Source: Zarea fungicola
Lineage: Eukaryota; Ascomycota; Sordariomycetes; Hypocreales; Cordycipitaceae
Reading direction: 5' to 3'
DNA: 64,000 nucleotides
NCBI GenBank assembly: GCA_900169235.1
Contig: FWCC01000025.1
Location: 1-64,000, forward strand
A program made the translations under genes and the position numbers. Numbering within the stretch: position 1 is the first letter of the stretch; every line of letters begins with the position of its first letter. Of this stretch, positions 12,331 to 24,473 are shown piece after piece. The notes beneath the pieces are model-generated. The model saw only the letters and a program-made list of their open reading frames with translations. It had not been told where the DNA came from and ran no database searches.

Positions 12331-14154
12331 TTGCGCTTGATCACGTAGGATTTTGTATGCAGCAGCGCCAACCCTGCAGAATCTCCCACCTCAGCCAGCC
12401 CTGCTCCTCTCCTTCCCATCCCAATCTCCCCCCTGTTTTCAACAGACACACGCCTGCGGCCCGACTGACGCTCCCCGGATCTTATGTTAGTAGAGCCTCG
12501 TCTGCAAGACCGGCCTAGTTTGCCCAGCTTCAACGGCCTCGACCCGTCGCCGTAGCGTCCGACGTCACTTCCCCCCCTCCCCCCTGCGTTGCCCAGTTCA
12601 TTCATGTCTTGTCCTGGCTGTACGCCACCCACACAATATTGCATCCTTTCAATCACTCTCCCAACCAACTACAGAGCTGACTGGACAGCGCTTTAGTTGC
12701 CAAGTCCTTGTTAGACCTGCAAACTTGACTAGCTGCATGTTACTGTGATCTACACCACTATTGACCCTAATTTAGCAAACTCTACTAATTAGTAACTGGT
12801 TGGCAAAGTTGGCTGGCAAGCTGGCAACTGGGTTGGCTGCGGACAAGCGGCATGCCTCCAGTTTTTAATCCCTCAAAGCAAACAATTTTTGGCCGCTCCG
12901 TCGGTGGCGCTCAACCGTCCGGCCTTGAGCCTCTCCGGGCCCCATGCGTCGTCTTCATTGGCTGCGCTGCTGGGAAATGTCTCGACCTCGCACGCACACC
13001 ACTTCTGCAGGCATGCAGCCCCCCAGCTGGCCTGGAACTCCTGGAACTCCTGATACCCTGGTCGGTCTTGCTCGAAACACACACACCAACACACAGTCCC
13101 GTTCTCACACTGTGCGCACTGAGAGCCTGGACCGTCTTGTTTGTCGGGCCTCCACCGGCCGGCGCTGTGGCTTTTTCGGCGCACAAGTGCAAGGCCACCC
13201 TCCGTGCCCCGACTACTTTGACGCGAGACAGGCCGTGCTGGTTCTAAAAATGGCGGACAGACGGGCCTTTTCAACTGGCCTTGGCTGACGTAGGTGCTCC
13301 GGCGTAAAAGTGAGCAAAAGGTCACCCCGAGCCTTTTAATAGCTTTCCAGGCGAGCGCGTATTTATCGCCCGTGGACAGAGTAGGGGGACAGGCCAGGCC
13401 AGGCAGGCCGTTAGAAACAGTCCCGCCCGGCATTGAGTGCACAAACTAGTTGAAGAAACAAATAGCAAGAGTAAATCAAAATCCATTAGTTTTGACAAGA
13501 ATACAAGATGCGTTTCTTGCGGCTTAACATGTAGCATGCAACCACTGTAAAATGTACCGACTAAACCTGATAATGAAAACGTGCTGTCCGTATTCGCCTA
13601 CCCTATTTCCACGGCACCAGGCAACGATTCCCTCTTCCACTATGCCATGCAACGAAAGACTGGCATTAACAGAATATCGAGCATTAATCAAAAGATGGAA
13701 ACTAGCTGTCAGTGTAGTATGAATGTTGTGCTCTTTACACAGGAGGGGAAAAAACGTCAAACTTCCAACTCTGTAATCGCGTCAACGAGAAGCTCCCACG
13801 CCCTCGCCGGTAACTCACCAAACATCCAGCACTCGTTCCCAATATAGCTCCCAATGGTAGTCACTCGCATCATCCCATATGAACAGGCTGGGAGCGTGAA
13901 AAGAAACATATCTGCCGTACCCAGCCCGTTGCGTCGCGTCGCCGCCTTGTCCCCCCTGTCACACCACGGCAGCGCTCAAATCCAAGTCGATAAAACTCGA
14001 CAGCTTGGCCAGGTTGTTCACCAACGAGTCCTCATCTCCGCAGTCCGTCAGCGCTGTAATGTCGACGTCGGCGGCAATGGCCCCGAGAATGGTGCAGAGG
14101 GAGCGGGCCACGTTGCGCGGCACCGCGGCGCCGGTGCTCATCAAGGACAAGAAA

Positions 14155-17100
14155 AGCCAAGATGCGTTGCCAGACATCATCATTGATGATAGCAGATTCA
14201 CCGGGCTTGGATCTACACAAAAATCAACCCAAACCTCGGAAGTTATAGCCTCAAAGCTTTACTCGGTCCCTGTTTGGAAACCGGATCTGGATCTCCTTGC
14301 TGGCTGGGCGTTTCGCGCCATCAGCTGCCCAGATGAGGATCCTAGGGGTATGATTCAGTTCTGTACTGTGGCCAACAAGCTTGTTCGACAGATGTGCCAG
14401 GCGGCGGTTCCCAACCGTATGTCTCTCGTCAACCTGGATTTGCCTCCTCACCTGCTCAAATACCTAGACTGGATGAAAAGGCGATGCGAGTACAAGGAGA
14501 CCGGTATCTTAACACCGCCTGATAGCCCCAGCAGGTCGGATACAGAAGAAGCATCACTTAGAATACCCGAAATCGAGAGCTTTATTGAGAAATATCCCGT
14601 CGACGGCCCAAATTATGCTTCATGTGTATCGTAGTCTAGCGGCAATCTTTAAACAAGAGAGGACCCCAATTGCGGCTCTTGGACAAGGAAACCTGCTTCA
14701 GAAAGCATACCAAGAGGTGTATGGGCTACAAATAAATAATGAGCTGATGAAAACATGGTTCAGGCTCAAAGCCGATAAGCAACCGACCATCCGCGTACTT
14801 GAAATCGGTGCTGGAACTGCATCCAGCACAAGGCCAATCCTATAGTAGCTATGTCAAAGTGGAAGCGACACTCCTCAGTCTTCCTCCTGGATATTTACAG
14901 AAATTTCTGCAGGGTGGTTCGAAAACGCAAAGACCGTCCTTGGCCATTGGGAAGACAGGGTCGAGTACAAGGTGCTGGACATTGACATGGACCCTATTGA
15001 ACAGGGCTTTGAAGCTGGGTCATACGATGTCATTGCTGCTGTCAAGGTACGTACTATGTGACAGATTTAACTTTCAGAAACAATTATTGGTAACTATTTA
15101 TAGGTGCTCCATGCGACCAAAAGAATTCACCAAACGCTGAAGCACTGCAACATGCTGCTAAAGCCTGGCGGAAACCTCGTACTAGGCGAGTATACAAGCG
15201 TCAATGACTTGTGCAATCTTGTGTTTGGGATTATGCCTGGTTGATGGGCAGCAGAAGGTGACCGTAAAGACGGACCACTGCTCCGTCAGTCTGAATGGCA
15301 CAATTCCCTCATGACAGCCGGATTTTCGGGCGCTGACATGACTCTTGCCGACAATGACGATCCAACCGCGCATAGAATGTCTACCATTTTCAGCACCAAA
15401 CCCCAAAAGGCAACACGTAGAGACATGCTAGTCGTAATACCAGCAAACGGCAGCAACGCAACCAAATCGGTTGCCTCTGAAATCGGCCACCACTCCCGGC
15501 AGCTTGGAAGCAACATTGCTGCGAAGGGTCTTGCAGAGGCAGCACTCGATGTTGCCGGCAGGTCCGTCATCGCGCTGCTGGATTATGAAGTACCCTTCTT
15601 TGAAAACATATCCAAAGAGCACTTTGAACACGCCAAGCACCTATTCTTCATAGCCGAGAGATTCTCTGGGTGACGAGATCGGACCCTGGAGAGACTCCAG
15701 GTCATCCGATGAAGAGAATCATCCCCGGAGTTCTACGCTGCGTCAAAATGGAAGACTCATTCCGATTGTTGTACGAGATGCACTTGTCTCGCAAGCTAGA
15801 TAGTGACCCACAGTTGGCGAGTGCCGCAGTTTGGCAAGAGACTGTGTAGCATCTGGGAGAGTGGAGAGGACGTCCAGGAGATGGAGACTGAGGAGCGTGA
15901 TGGACGCCTTCAGATCCCGCGCCATATGCCCTACAAGGTTATAAACAATAGTCTGGCATGCGTCACGCAATCTGTGCCGGCCAAGGCGCAAATCAGTAAT
16001 CTCTTCCAAAGTGGCCGGCCACTGAAGCTGACGATTGGACATCCGGGTATGCTGGATACCCTTCATTCCGTCGACGATGACACGAGATTTCAAATACTTG
16101 GAGAGACTGAAGTTGAATCGAGGTCAGGGCTTGCGCAGTGAACTTCAAGTAAGCGCCATTCTCCACCATCACTGTTAATTCATCTCACCCACTGACTTGG
16201 TTGAAGGGATATCATGATTGCGATGGGCCAGATTCAGCGATCCGTCCTTGGCCATGAAGCCTGCGGTGTCGTGACCCGTGTCGGATCATAGACGGCGGGC
16301 CTGTCGTGTGGGGATCAAGTGGTAATAGTTCAGCCAGGGTCTATGAGGATACATATTCGCGGTCCCGAATCGGTCTTTCTGAAGCTGTCAGACAACATGT
16401 CCTTTGAATAAGGCATTCCAATTCCGATTGTGTATGCCACAGCGTATCGATCACTTATAGAGGTCGCTGCGCTAAAAAAAGGCGAATCTGTTCTGATTCA
16501 TGCCGCATCCGGAGGTATTACATGTTTCTCACCATGCTCAGAAAGGAACATGGATTGCTGACACGAAACTCTAGGCCTTATTCATATTGCCAAGATGCTG
16601 GAAGCGGAGATCTTCTGCACAGTGGGAACTGATGCCAAGAGAAAGGCTGTGATGGCTTTAGGAGTCACAGAAGATCACATATTCAGTTCTCGCGACCTCT
16701 CGTTTGCCAAGGCTATCAAGCGTGTAACTGGTGGTCGCGGTGTCGACGTTGTTGTCAATTCCCTGGCAGGCGAGGCTCTGCGCCACAGCTGGGCTGGCCT
16801 CGCGCCATATGGCCGGTTCATCAAGGTCGGCAAGAAGGATATCCTCGGAAACAGCGGCCTAGATATGCAGCACTTCACCAACAACAGTCTTTGCCAGCGT
16901 GAACTTGAGGCTATGATGATCGAAGAGCCCCTCCGTTGCCGCGACATTGTATCCAAAGTTTTCAAGCTCTTCGAGGAAGGCGCTATTGGATTTATTCAGC
17001 CTATTAAAGGTCACGACTTTACAGAGGTTGAGAGCGTATTTCGTGAGATGCAGCGAGGCGCTCGTATTGGTAAACTAATTCTTCGAGCTACCCCAGCTTC

Positions 17101-17650
17101 GCGCGTGCCCATTCTGCCGAGGGCGCAAGTACCCGTAAGACTTGGATCCGATGTGACGTATCTTCTCGTTGGTGGTCTCGGAGGGCTGGGCCGTACTCAG
17201 GCTCTTTTCCTGGCTCAGAATGGAGCTCGCCATATTGCCTTCATCTCTCGGTAGGGCGATGCGTGTGAAGAGGCTAAAAAGGTCCTGAAGACGCTGAAAG
17301 ACGCCAAAGATGGTGCAAAAGCCCATGCTGGCGATGTTTCAGACAAATTGAGATTGCAAGAGACACTCACCGACATTTCTCGCACCATGCCTCCCATTCG
17401 AGGCGTCATTCAGGGCGCGATGGTTCTTGATGACAGCCTCTTCCACAAGATGAGCTATGACCGGTGGCTAGCTGCGACTAGGCCGAAAGTTCAAGGTATA
17501 TTGTTAATACTTGTCCTTGTTGAATCTTTTTTAAACTACCAACTCTGGGTTTAGGAACTTGGAATCTTCATCGCTCTGCCAGCAAAGAAAAGACAGTGAC
17601 ACTGCCAACTCATCAGTTTGTACTGCTCACATTACGCACACCTCTCTCTA
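14155..17650 (+). pseudogene. Broken C-terminal half of a highly reducing polyketide synthase
   Basis: Recognisable parts follow the order of a reducing type I PKS. A segment after the dehydratase (VPVWKPDLDLL) is followed by a C-methyltransferase with its SAM loop (LEIGAGTAS) and GSYDVIAAVKVLHATK region, then a linker/structural ketoreductase region. An enoylreductase follows ([38 protein letters not shown]), and then the start of a ketoreductase (YLLVGGLGGLGR, then PPIRGVIQGAMVLDD). Two ordinary introns survive (near 15045-15104 and 16516-16574). The gene is dead: there is a frameshift near 14605 and in-frame stops at 15242 (TGA in place of a conserved Trp), 16289 (TAG), 16409 (TAA) and 17252 (TAG). 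The ketosynthase, acyltransferase and dehydratase domains are absent upstream and no carrier domain follows. The sequence stops resembling PKS near 17600, where an inverted acyltransferase stump begins. Confidence 0.9.
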
Positions 17651-17891
17651 GCCTGCCTCCCAGCTTTTTCCAGTCGCCAATCTCAAGCAATTTTGATAGG
17701 AAAGTGTTGAGCATTTCAGCATCAAGAACGTTGTTGAAATGCATGACTGCCGCGACAAATGTCTCGTAGCCTTTCATGCTATCGAGAGTGTGCATTGGGT
17801 ATACATTTGGGTCATCTGGTAGCAGGGCTTTCTTGCGCTTGGACGCTTTCTTTATACCAGACCCCAAGACCAGCGCACGCAAAGTGTTCAT
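17640..17891 (-). pseudogene. N-terminal stump of a transferase-family (BAHD/trichothecene-acetyltransferase-like) gene
   Basis: The ATG at 17891 opens a frame with the typical start of fungal O-acyltransferases: a VYPMHTLDSMKGY segment, then a strand-helix MHFNNVLDAEML and the hallmark WKKLGGRLE. The frame then runs into unrelated residues and stops by 17613. The catalytic HxxxD and the DFGWG motif, hundreds of residues downstream in intact enzymes, are missing. It points toward the PKS relic and is cut where that relic ends, so the two were probably neighbours in one cluster and were joined by a deletion or inversion. The family call rests on about 45 residues. Confidence 0.7.
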
Positions 17892-20802
17892 CTTGAATGT
17901 TGAACATTTATTGTTCGAGCGTAAAAATAAGTGTCGTCGTGAAGAAAATGGGTGTCTGTACTGATACCAGTTTCATTGACCGTTTTTATAATACTGCTTC
18001 CCAAAACGGTCGTACAAAACTTCTGGTATATTGAGGTCTGAACTTAGCCTAGCGGCAGATTTTCAATTGTCATGCGAACCCTAATACTTGAGAAATAAAG
18101 TCTAACTAAGCCTGCCGTTTCAAGAAGTGAGACGCTGGGCGGTTTTCATGGGCCTAATCTAAGCTTCACAGGGAAACAAAGACAATACAAAATATTTCGC
18201 GCTAGTAAAGCTTTTAAATAAAATAGACACCAATATGGACTGTGAGTGGTAATCTCTGTCCCTTTCAATCCATGGCTGTGTTTACAATGCACTTGCGTAT
18301 ACAGTTGACGGCTGCGGACTTATATTTAGCAAGAAGCATTGTGCAGTACCTTTCCAGACTGGAAAACATCTAACGATATGCTGGTGTGCTTACTACGTGT
18401 TGTCGAGGATGTATCCAAATCTCATCTCTAAATTGTACACTTTTCTGTGACATTTGTTCGTACCACCGTCGAGGACTGTCGCAGCCATTCAAGCACACTC
18501 TATCGACTCGAAACGTATGTGAGATGGTCGGAATAGCACATTCAATAGCGCATTGCGAGGCTATGCGATAAACGGCGACCGAACCTCGTTAGCACTGGCC
18601 CTGTTTTGTTTTAGACACAATCAAAAGGTGTAGGCGTTCACACTGGCACTCGACGCAACGCAGCGCCTTGTCCTGGATACCGGATGCGAAACACTGAACG
18701 CTCCAAATACGGGGTCGCAGACTGTACTTGCGACGCAACGCTTGACGAACGGCTCAGTCTTAATGGCAAGCTCTTCTATTTCTAGAAGAGATGTACTGCT
18801 TCTTCTTTCTTCAGTGGTTAGGATTGCGACTTCATTTCTTATTCCTCTCTTCTTTCTCCGTACTGGAAATAATAAACCAAGTTATAGGAGTAGGGGCAAT
18901 AGTTGTAGCACATTTAGGCAGTGCAAGCTTGGGGTTTCGTTCAAAGGATCGTCAAAGTCGAGGAGGCTATATTGTCTGTTTTATTATGTACTTAATTACC
19001 CGACATATACTAACAATATTTTACTTATTTCTAGCTGAAAACTATTCAATTTGCCTCCCCTGTCTTGCCGCGCATTATAGGCATGCTCAACATTAGGTGG
19101 CGCTCCAGTTCCGAAATTTGCCGCTGTAGGAGTAGGCGGGCGATATGGTCTCCATTGTAGATTCGCCTCCAATCCGAAGCTTAGCAAGAAGCAGAGCTTA
19201 CATGAAAGGACACTCAAAATTTTGTTTCAAATAGTGTGATGCCTTTGCGCACCAGTGCCGCAAGGCTAGACAGGGGTCCTGCCAAGGCGATGTTAATGTC
19301 TTATTAGTTCCTTCCCTTCTGGCAGATGATTCCAATTTTAAACACATGGCATCCATGCTGTTTGTGCGCTGCTCATCCTCTCGGTCCCAAATCGCGACTG
19401 TAGCGCCGCTTTGCCAATGGGTGCACAGCACTTGTCAGCGAGCAAAGCAGTATCTGCGCTCGATCAACAATGTACCAGAGCTAAAACAATCTGCAACAGG
19501 AGGGGAAACAAATCCTACCCTACCTGTCTGGATGGCGAGTGCTGCAGTGCATTAGTGGCCTCGGCAGACCCCAACTAGCCTTGGTAGGGATCGCCAGGAC
19601 GCGGCGCCGCGAGTTTCATAACGAGCGCCACTAACTATAAGGAGAAGCTTGCCAACCGCTGGTTCTGTATTGGTAGCGAGTGCTTGTTGGAGGACAAGCA
19701 GAGTGCTGGACAATGCAGTTTGGCTGGCTAGCTGGCAGAAAAGCCACAGCACGGAGCAGATGTCCTTGCGGTGTCTAGTTTCCTGTTAGCTCTAACTAGC
19801 CAACCAGGACTATCCCGGCACCGGCACCCCACATGCTGGGAGTTAGCAACGATTGCGTTCTCACATGTCAAGGATGAGGACGACTCACAGGGAAGCACGC
19901 TGTCATTTGGCGGCCTGTGCCCGAGAGCTGGTTCCGCAGTCCGAGGAGAAAGGCTCCTTTAAGTGGGCACCAGGACGCCACCGGCTCCGTTGTAGCCGAG
20001 TCACCACCGAAAGAAGCCATCTGCTCAGTCAACCCATGTCCAAACCTGTTCTGGATGTGCACTGTAGTTCGTCCTGCACGCCATGTTTCTGCATGCATGT
20101 CAGGACAGATGAGCAACGACAGTCTGTAGCCAGCCACTCAGCCCACCGAGCTTGCCAGCCTGTTGGCCAGACTTTCTCAGACCATGCTGCGCCGCAGAAG
20201 CGCATATAAGATACTCACGCGATCACGCCAATTAAATGAGAAGACAACAGCTTGTCCCCTCTCGCCCCTCTTTGGCGATACTAGAACACGTTAAAGCGTG
20301 GCTTACCCCATGGGGCAACGGGAGGCAGCGAGAGACAGCCCGCAGAGCACGGAGGCAGAGTCGCAGTCTGTGCCTCATTCAGCTTTCAATTTCGAAGTAG
20401 CCTCACGAACTAATGTTGCGGTCAATCTCTGCATGGAAATGGATAGCTTACCCCATCATGTAGCCTTGTTGTTACTACCCCCTCTCCTGGTGGCTGGCAA
20501 CCCGAGACGATGGAAATTTGCTTGTATAAAGATATAATGGGGAACAATGGGCCCTTTCCACTTTTATTACTCTCTGGTCTTCTTATTCCCTTATTATTAT
20601 CACCTCCCCCGTTGCATCTTAGATCTTGACACTGTTACCCTCATATCCATCGCTCCCAGATACGGAGTGTCAGCCAAGCCATGTAGAGGCCTTGAAGCGC
20701 TCTCGCTTCAAGTCTCGACCGTTCACCAATATCATCATAAGAGAGGAAGGAAAACATTAAAGCGAAGCTTCACAGTGAAAGCAGGGGAGACGATTTACAG
20801 TC
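17892..20802. other. Intergenic, no supported gene
   Basis: This is a mixed-composition stretch of 2.9 kb. The part next to the acyltransferase stump (about 17900-18250) is AT-rich and may be further decayed cluster DNA. I found no domain, no repeat pair and no transposon ends that I can support. The last few hundred bases are the upstream region of the seven-helix protein gene. Confidence 0.45.
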
Positions 20803-22179
20803 ATGGAGGAACCGCAGCTCGACAAGGCAAACGTCGCTGGCGTCCCCAGCTACCCACCAAAGCAGATGCGAATATGGGCACTCACCGTAGCCAGTCTCAT
20901 GAGCGTCCTGGCATTCCTCGCTATTGCTCTACGCCTACTCAGTCGTCGCATACGGGCACAGCCACTCTGGTGGGATGATTATATGATTATGTTTTCCATG
21001 GTAAGTTGCCTCCTTCTCCATTTCTGGATTGTGCCGCTCGGTCTGCATTGCCTCCGCAGCCAGCAATCTGGTATAAGCAGGCATTGGACGACATGAAGTC
21101 TGACCATTACATCAGATTTGGAACTGGGTTGTCGTATCAGTCGCCCTCGCCATGTACGCCAAGGGTGCCGGCTATCACTCCTCTACAATTGGTCCCGAAA
21201 ATGTCGCCACTATCAAAGAATATCTCCTTGTCACTGAAGTCATCTACATATGGCATATGGCCTGGACGAAGCTCAGTGTCTTGCTCATGTATTATCGCAT
21301 CTTTCACGTGCCCCATTTCAAAAAGCTAGTTATTGCCGTTGGCAGCTTTGTCTTTATCTGGGTCATTACGGCCACGTTTTTGTTCGTATTTATCTGCGTC
21401 CCAACACAAAAACTCTGGAAACCAGAACTCCCCGGCCACTGCATAAGCGAAATGGGTGTCTGGGTCGCCAATGCCAGTTCGACAATTGTGTCCGATGTGG
21501 CCATTCTCTTGCTTCCGATTCCGCAGATATGGAAGCTGAACACCGGCAGGTCGGAAAAGATTGGTCTCAGTCTCGTCTTCGGCCTTGGCTTCTTGTATGG
21601 CGTTGATTTGCTTCCGATAACTGTGCCCGCCTTGCTAACACGTAACCTTGCAGCACCGTCTTCACATCCTCGTTCCGTCTCGCTGTTCTTTTCAACTACC
21701 GAAAATCAGACGTCAGCTATACGCTCTTCCCACTCCTTGTCTGGACCGATGTCGAGATGTGCGCGGCCGTCATATCGGCATGCCTGCCTACTCTACGACC
21801 TTGTCTGCGCATGGCTGCCGTGAAGATGGGATTTACTCGCTTCCAGTATGCTACAAAATCGAGCGCGTCTGGTGCAGGATCTGGCAACATGAATAACACT
21901 ATTGGCTCATCGGGCACGAACCCGAAATCCATGTCGTTTGCTACAATCTCAGGGCGCCGATCCATAGGCAATGTATTTGGCGCGGGACGCCGACCGCTTG
22001 AGGACACGGAAATGCATCACATTATGGACGACGAGGAGCGCAGCTACAGGCTTAATGAGTGGGCATTGGCTGGGGATGGGAAAGGCAGCTCTCTTTCACC
22101 CAGCGCAATCGAGATGGACACAGATAGGGAAGGCAGCATAACGCTGCAACCTGTACACAAAGTTTCAAGTAATAAGTAA
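20803..22179 (+). CDS. PTH11-like integral membrane protein (fungal rhodopsin-domain family)
   Basis: This gene encodes about 400 residues in three exons (20803-21000, 21116-21594, 21654-22179), all in phase. The protein has seven hydrophobic segments beginning with WALTVASLMSVLAFLAIALR, the family motif LWWDDYMIMF after helix 1, a conserved WHMAWTKLSVLLMYYRIF stretch, FLFVFICVPTQKLW with a nearby conserved Cys, and a VFTSSFRLAVLF segment across the last splice. The Ser/Thr-rich cytoplasmic tail after helix 7 is about 100 residues. It lacks an N-terminal CFEM domain. Such proteins sit in the plasma membrane; PTH11 of Magnaporthe senses surface cues, but the ligand and coupling of this family member cannot be read from sequence. 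The start ATG is the only one fitting the topology. Confidence 0.9.
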
Positions 22180-23528
22180 CGAGAAAGAAAGTAAATAATA
22201 GTACAAAAAGTAAATATCTTATGCTGCGCCAATTCTGTAGCCAAAACGACAGCTCACACCTGCCAAGTGGGCTTCCTTGCCGCATTGACCTCCATTTACA
22301 GTTACCGATCTGCTGGTCAAAGAGCCAGTCGCATCGGCTTAATTGCACTTGATATATTTTAGTGAGATTAAAATTTCATTTATCGAAGCCAGTACGGTGG
22401 CGGCTTCAGGCACTGTCACTCTTGATCCCGCCCATTTGAAAAACGCATTAAGGAAGCTTACTCGATCGCCTCTAGTTTCATATTATTAACGAACCTAATA
22501 TCCTAACAGAGAAGACGTTCAGAAGCACTGAGGAGGCATGGGTAAACGTTGTGCGCTACCGAAATGATTTGGGTAGTGTTGATGATCATTTCCAGCAGCC
22601 CAACGCGAGAGCTCTGCCAATAGGCGCAGCAAACATTCCTCGCACTTTTCGCTCTGTGGCATCCAAAAATGTCTCATTTTTGCTCTCTTAGGAAGCTTCA
22701 ATGTTGACAGCGCAAAATCCGCGGTGAGGGTTTGTGCTGCTGATCGGGCTGGCTGTGAGGCGCAAAATTGAAGGCGAGGGCCCTGCGCCGCAGGGCTGCA
22801 GGAATGACCCCTGCCTCTTGCTCAGTACTCAAAAAGGAAGAAGAGAAGATCGGGTGAAGGGAAAAGAATTCATTGGCTTGGGTGGAGTGTGGATTGTATG
22901 TATACCAAGTACGGAGTAGTCTTGGCCGTGTCCTCAGCTACACCTTATCACTTACTGGTAAACTGATGTTTCGTCAAATTGGTCCGCTACGGTTGTTCTC
23001 GCCACCGACGGCCTGTGCCGCAGAGATGCACCGTTCTGCATGCGATGCAGGTACACGTGGCAGTTTGATATTCACCGGAATATAATTGACGTATGCCACG
23101 AATAGCATCCAGAACAAGAGGCTGTATTTTGACATTATCATAAGATATTTATGGGACTATAGCACGCGGGTGGTTTCGTAGCAATGACTGAAGCGACGTC
23201 CAGTCATTAACTATGCAAGATTCAATAGCGTCCGAGGCAGGTTTTAACAACGCCATTGCAGAACCAACAATCGATACTGTAGTATGTGATTGGGCAGCAG
23301 CAGAAATAAACCACTTTGAGCAAAAAGGTACAATAAAATCAAATAAAATCATGTAAAAATAAAATTGTCTAGTAATTACTACTGTACATCTATCATGTCC
23401 ATCCATGTTCGATTCCCCATCTCTAGTAACGCAGTCACCAGGCGTCTTGAAGCAAAGTCTAACCATCTATAAACATAAAAACAAAACAATCCAAAAGACT
23501 GCTACTTCCCATATACGCTGGCTCTCAA
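22180..23528. other. Intergenic, no supported gene
   Basis: This is mostly AT-rich DNA between the 3' ends of a plus-strand and a minus-strand gene. It contains a small hairpin (22905-22925) around the motif TACGGAGTA and a short AAATAAAATCA repeat near 23333-23350 that may serve in 3' processing. No protein domain is seen. Confidence 0.5.
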
Positions 23529-24473
23529 TTAAACGCTGGCGTGGGAGCTTGTACGCTCCCACGACTCCCTGATTGCTGCCCAGTACTCCTCCGGATGCAG
23601 TCGCATGTGGCCGACGTGGCCGCTGCCGACAAACATCTTGGTGTCCGACGGATAGCCCTTCTGCGTCGCCTCGGCAGCATGCGTCACGATATCCTCATAC
23701 CCAATGAGGTCATCCTCCTTGCTGTACATGTACAGCCGGCGCGCGGTCTTGACTGCGTAGTTTTCCGTGTTGACCGCGATGCGGCCCCAGGCGCCGGCGT
23801 GCTTCCGGCGGCGCAGCCAGAGGAAGCACTGGTTGAGGAACAGGAAGAAGCCCCAGATGGACTGCGTCACGACAAAGGGCCAGGGGAACCAGCCGGCGGT
23901 GCCGAGGGCCATGGCGCGCGACCACCGGCGCAGGTTGGACCGGGTCATGTCCGTGCCGCCCGGCGTCGAGTCCATGACGAGGAGCGTATGGGGCATGGCG
24001 CGCGCGAAGCGCACCCGGTAGGCGTCGAGCGTCGCCGAGGTGTTGATGGCGCCCGTGTTGGACATGCAGTGGAGCAGAATCTTGGGGGGGGTTGCCGCCT
24101 CTTGTGCTGCCGCCGCTCCTGCTGCCGATTCCTCTTCACTGCCACTGGCATTTTTGGCACCCTCCAGCGTGGCGGGCGACCCAAAGATGCTGTCGACGAC
24201 GGGTGTCATGTGGCCGCGGCGCTGCGCCCGGTCCGTGAACATGGCCTTTGCGATGGGCGAGAGAACAACAATCTGCTTCGCGCGAGGGTACAGCGCCTGG
24301 AATCCCGTCGCATATTTGGCAACGTGTTGCGGCAGGCCATCGCCCCAGCCGTAGATGACGACAACATCTGGATCCTCTGGTTTACCACCGGTAGCAGTAG
24401 GGTCTCCTTCTCGGACAAAGACCTGGTCTGAGACGCCGGTGAAGCCCGGTATTGACGGCGCTTTACGAGGCAT
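23529..24473 (-). CDS. DUF829 (TMEM53/PaxU-like) alpha/beta-hydrolase-fold protein
   Basis: This is a single-exon gene of about 314 residues starting at MPRKAPSIPGF. It matches the DUF829 pattern: an early VVVIYGWGDG strand-turn, a middle LLHCMSNTGA in the place of a hydrolase nucleophile elbow, LLVMDSTPGG and a C-terminal SGHVGHMRLHPEEYW with the conserved His. A hydrophobic stretch (about residues 205-225, IWGFFLFLNQCFLWL) may attach it to a membrane. Relatives include TMEM53 of animals and PaxU, named from a Penicillium paxilline cluster. No biosynthetic neighbours occur here, so a role in secondary metabolism is not implied. An upstream in-frame extension lacks an ATG, so the start is well placed. 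Confidence 0.85.
   Translation of the reverse strand: MPRKAPSIPGFTGVSDQVFVREGDPTATGGKPEDPDVVVIYGWGDGLPQHVAKYATGFQALYPRAKQIVVLSPIAKAMFTDRAQRRGHMTPVVDSIFGSPATLEGAKNASGSEEESAAGAAAAQEAATPPKILLHCMSNTGAINTSATLDAYRVRFARAMPHTLLVMDSTPGGTDMTRSNLRRWSRAMALGTAGWFPWPFVVTQSIWGFFLFLNQCFLWLRRRKHAGAWGRIAVNTENYAVKTARRLYMYSKEDDLIGYEDIVTHAAEATQKGYPSDTKMFVGSGHVGHMRLHPEEYWAAIRESWERTSSHASV

Larger units (their letters stand above)
10463..14150. other. Long intergenic region, low complexity, no supported gene
   Basis: This is about 3.7 kb upstream of the Zn2Cys6 regulator. It contains A-rich and G-rich stretches, a CT microsatellite at about 12076-12110, CA runs near 12230-12252 and a 13-bp tandem repeat at 12286-12330. 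Many open frames exist because the DNA is skewed in composition, but none shows a domain. A minus-strand frame at 13959-14201 has a protein-like acidic end (see findings) that I could not identify. Confidence 0.5.

Noticed and set aside
18386..19217. Several hydrophobic or AT-rich frames
   Set aside because: Phe/Leu/Ser-rich translations typical of AT-rich noncoding DNA; no helix pattern of a known membrane family and no splice logic.
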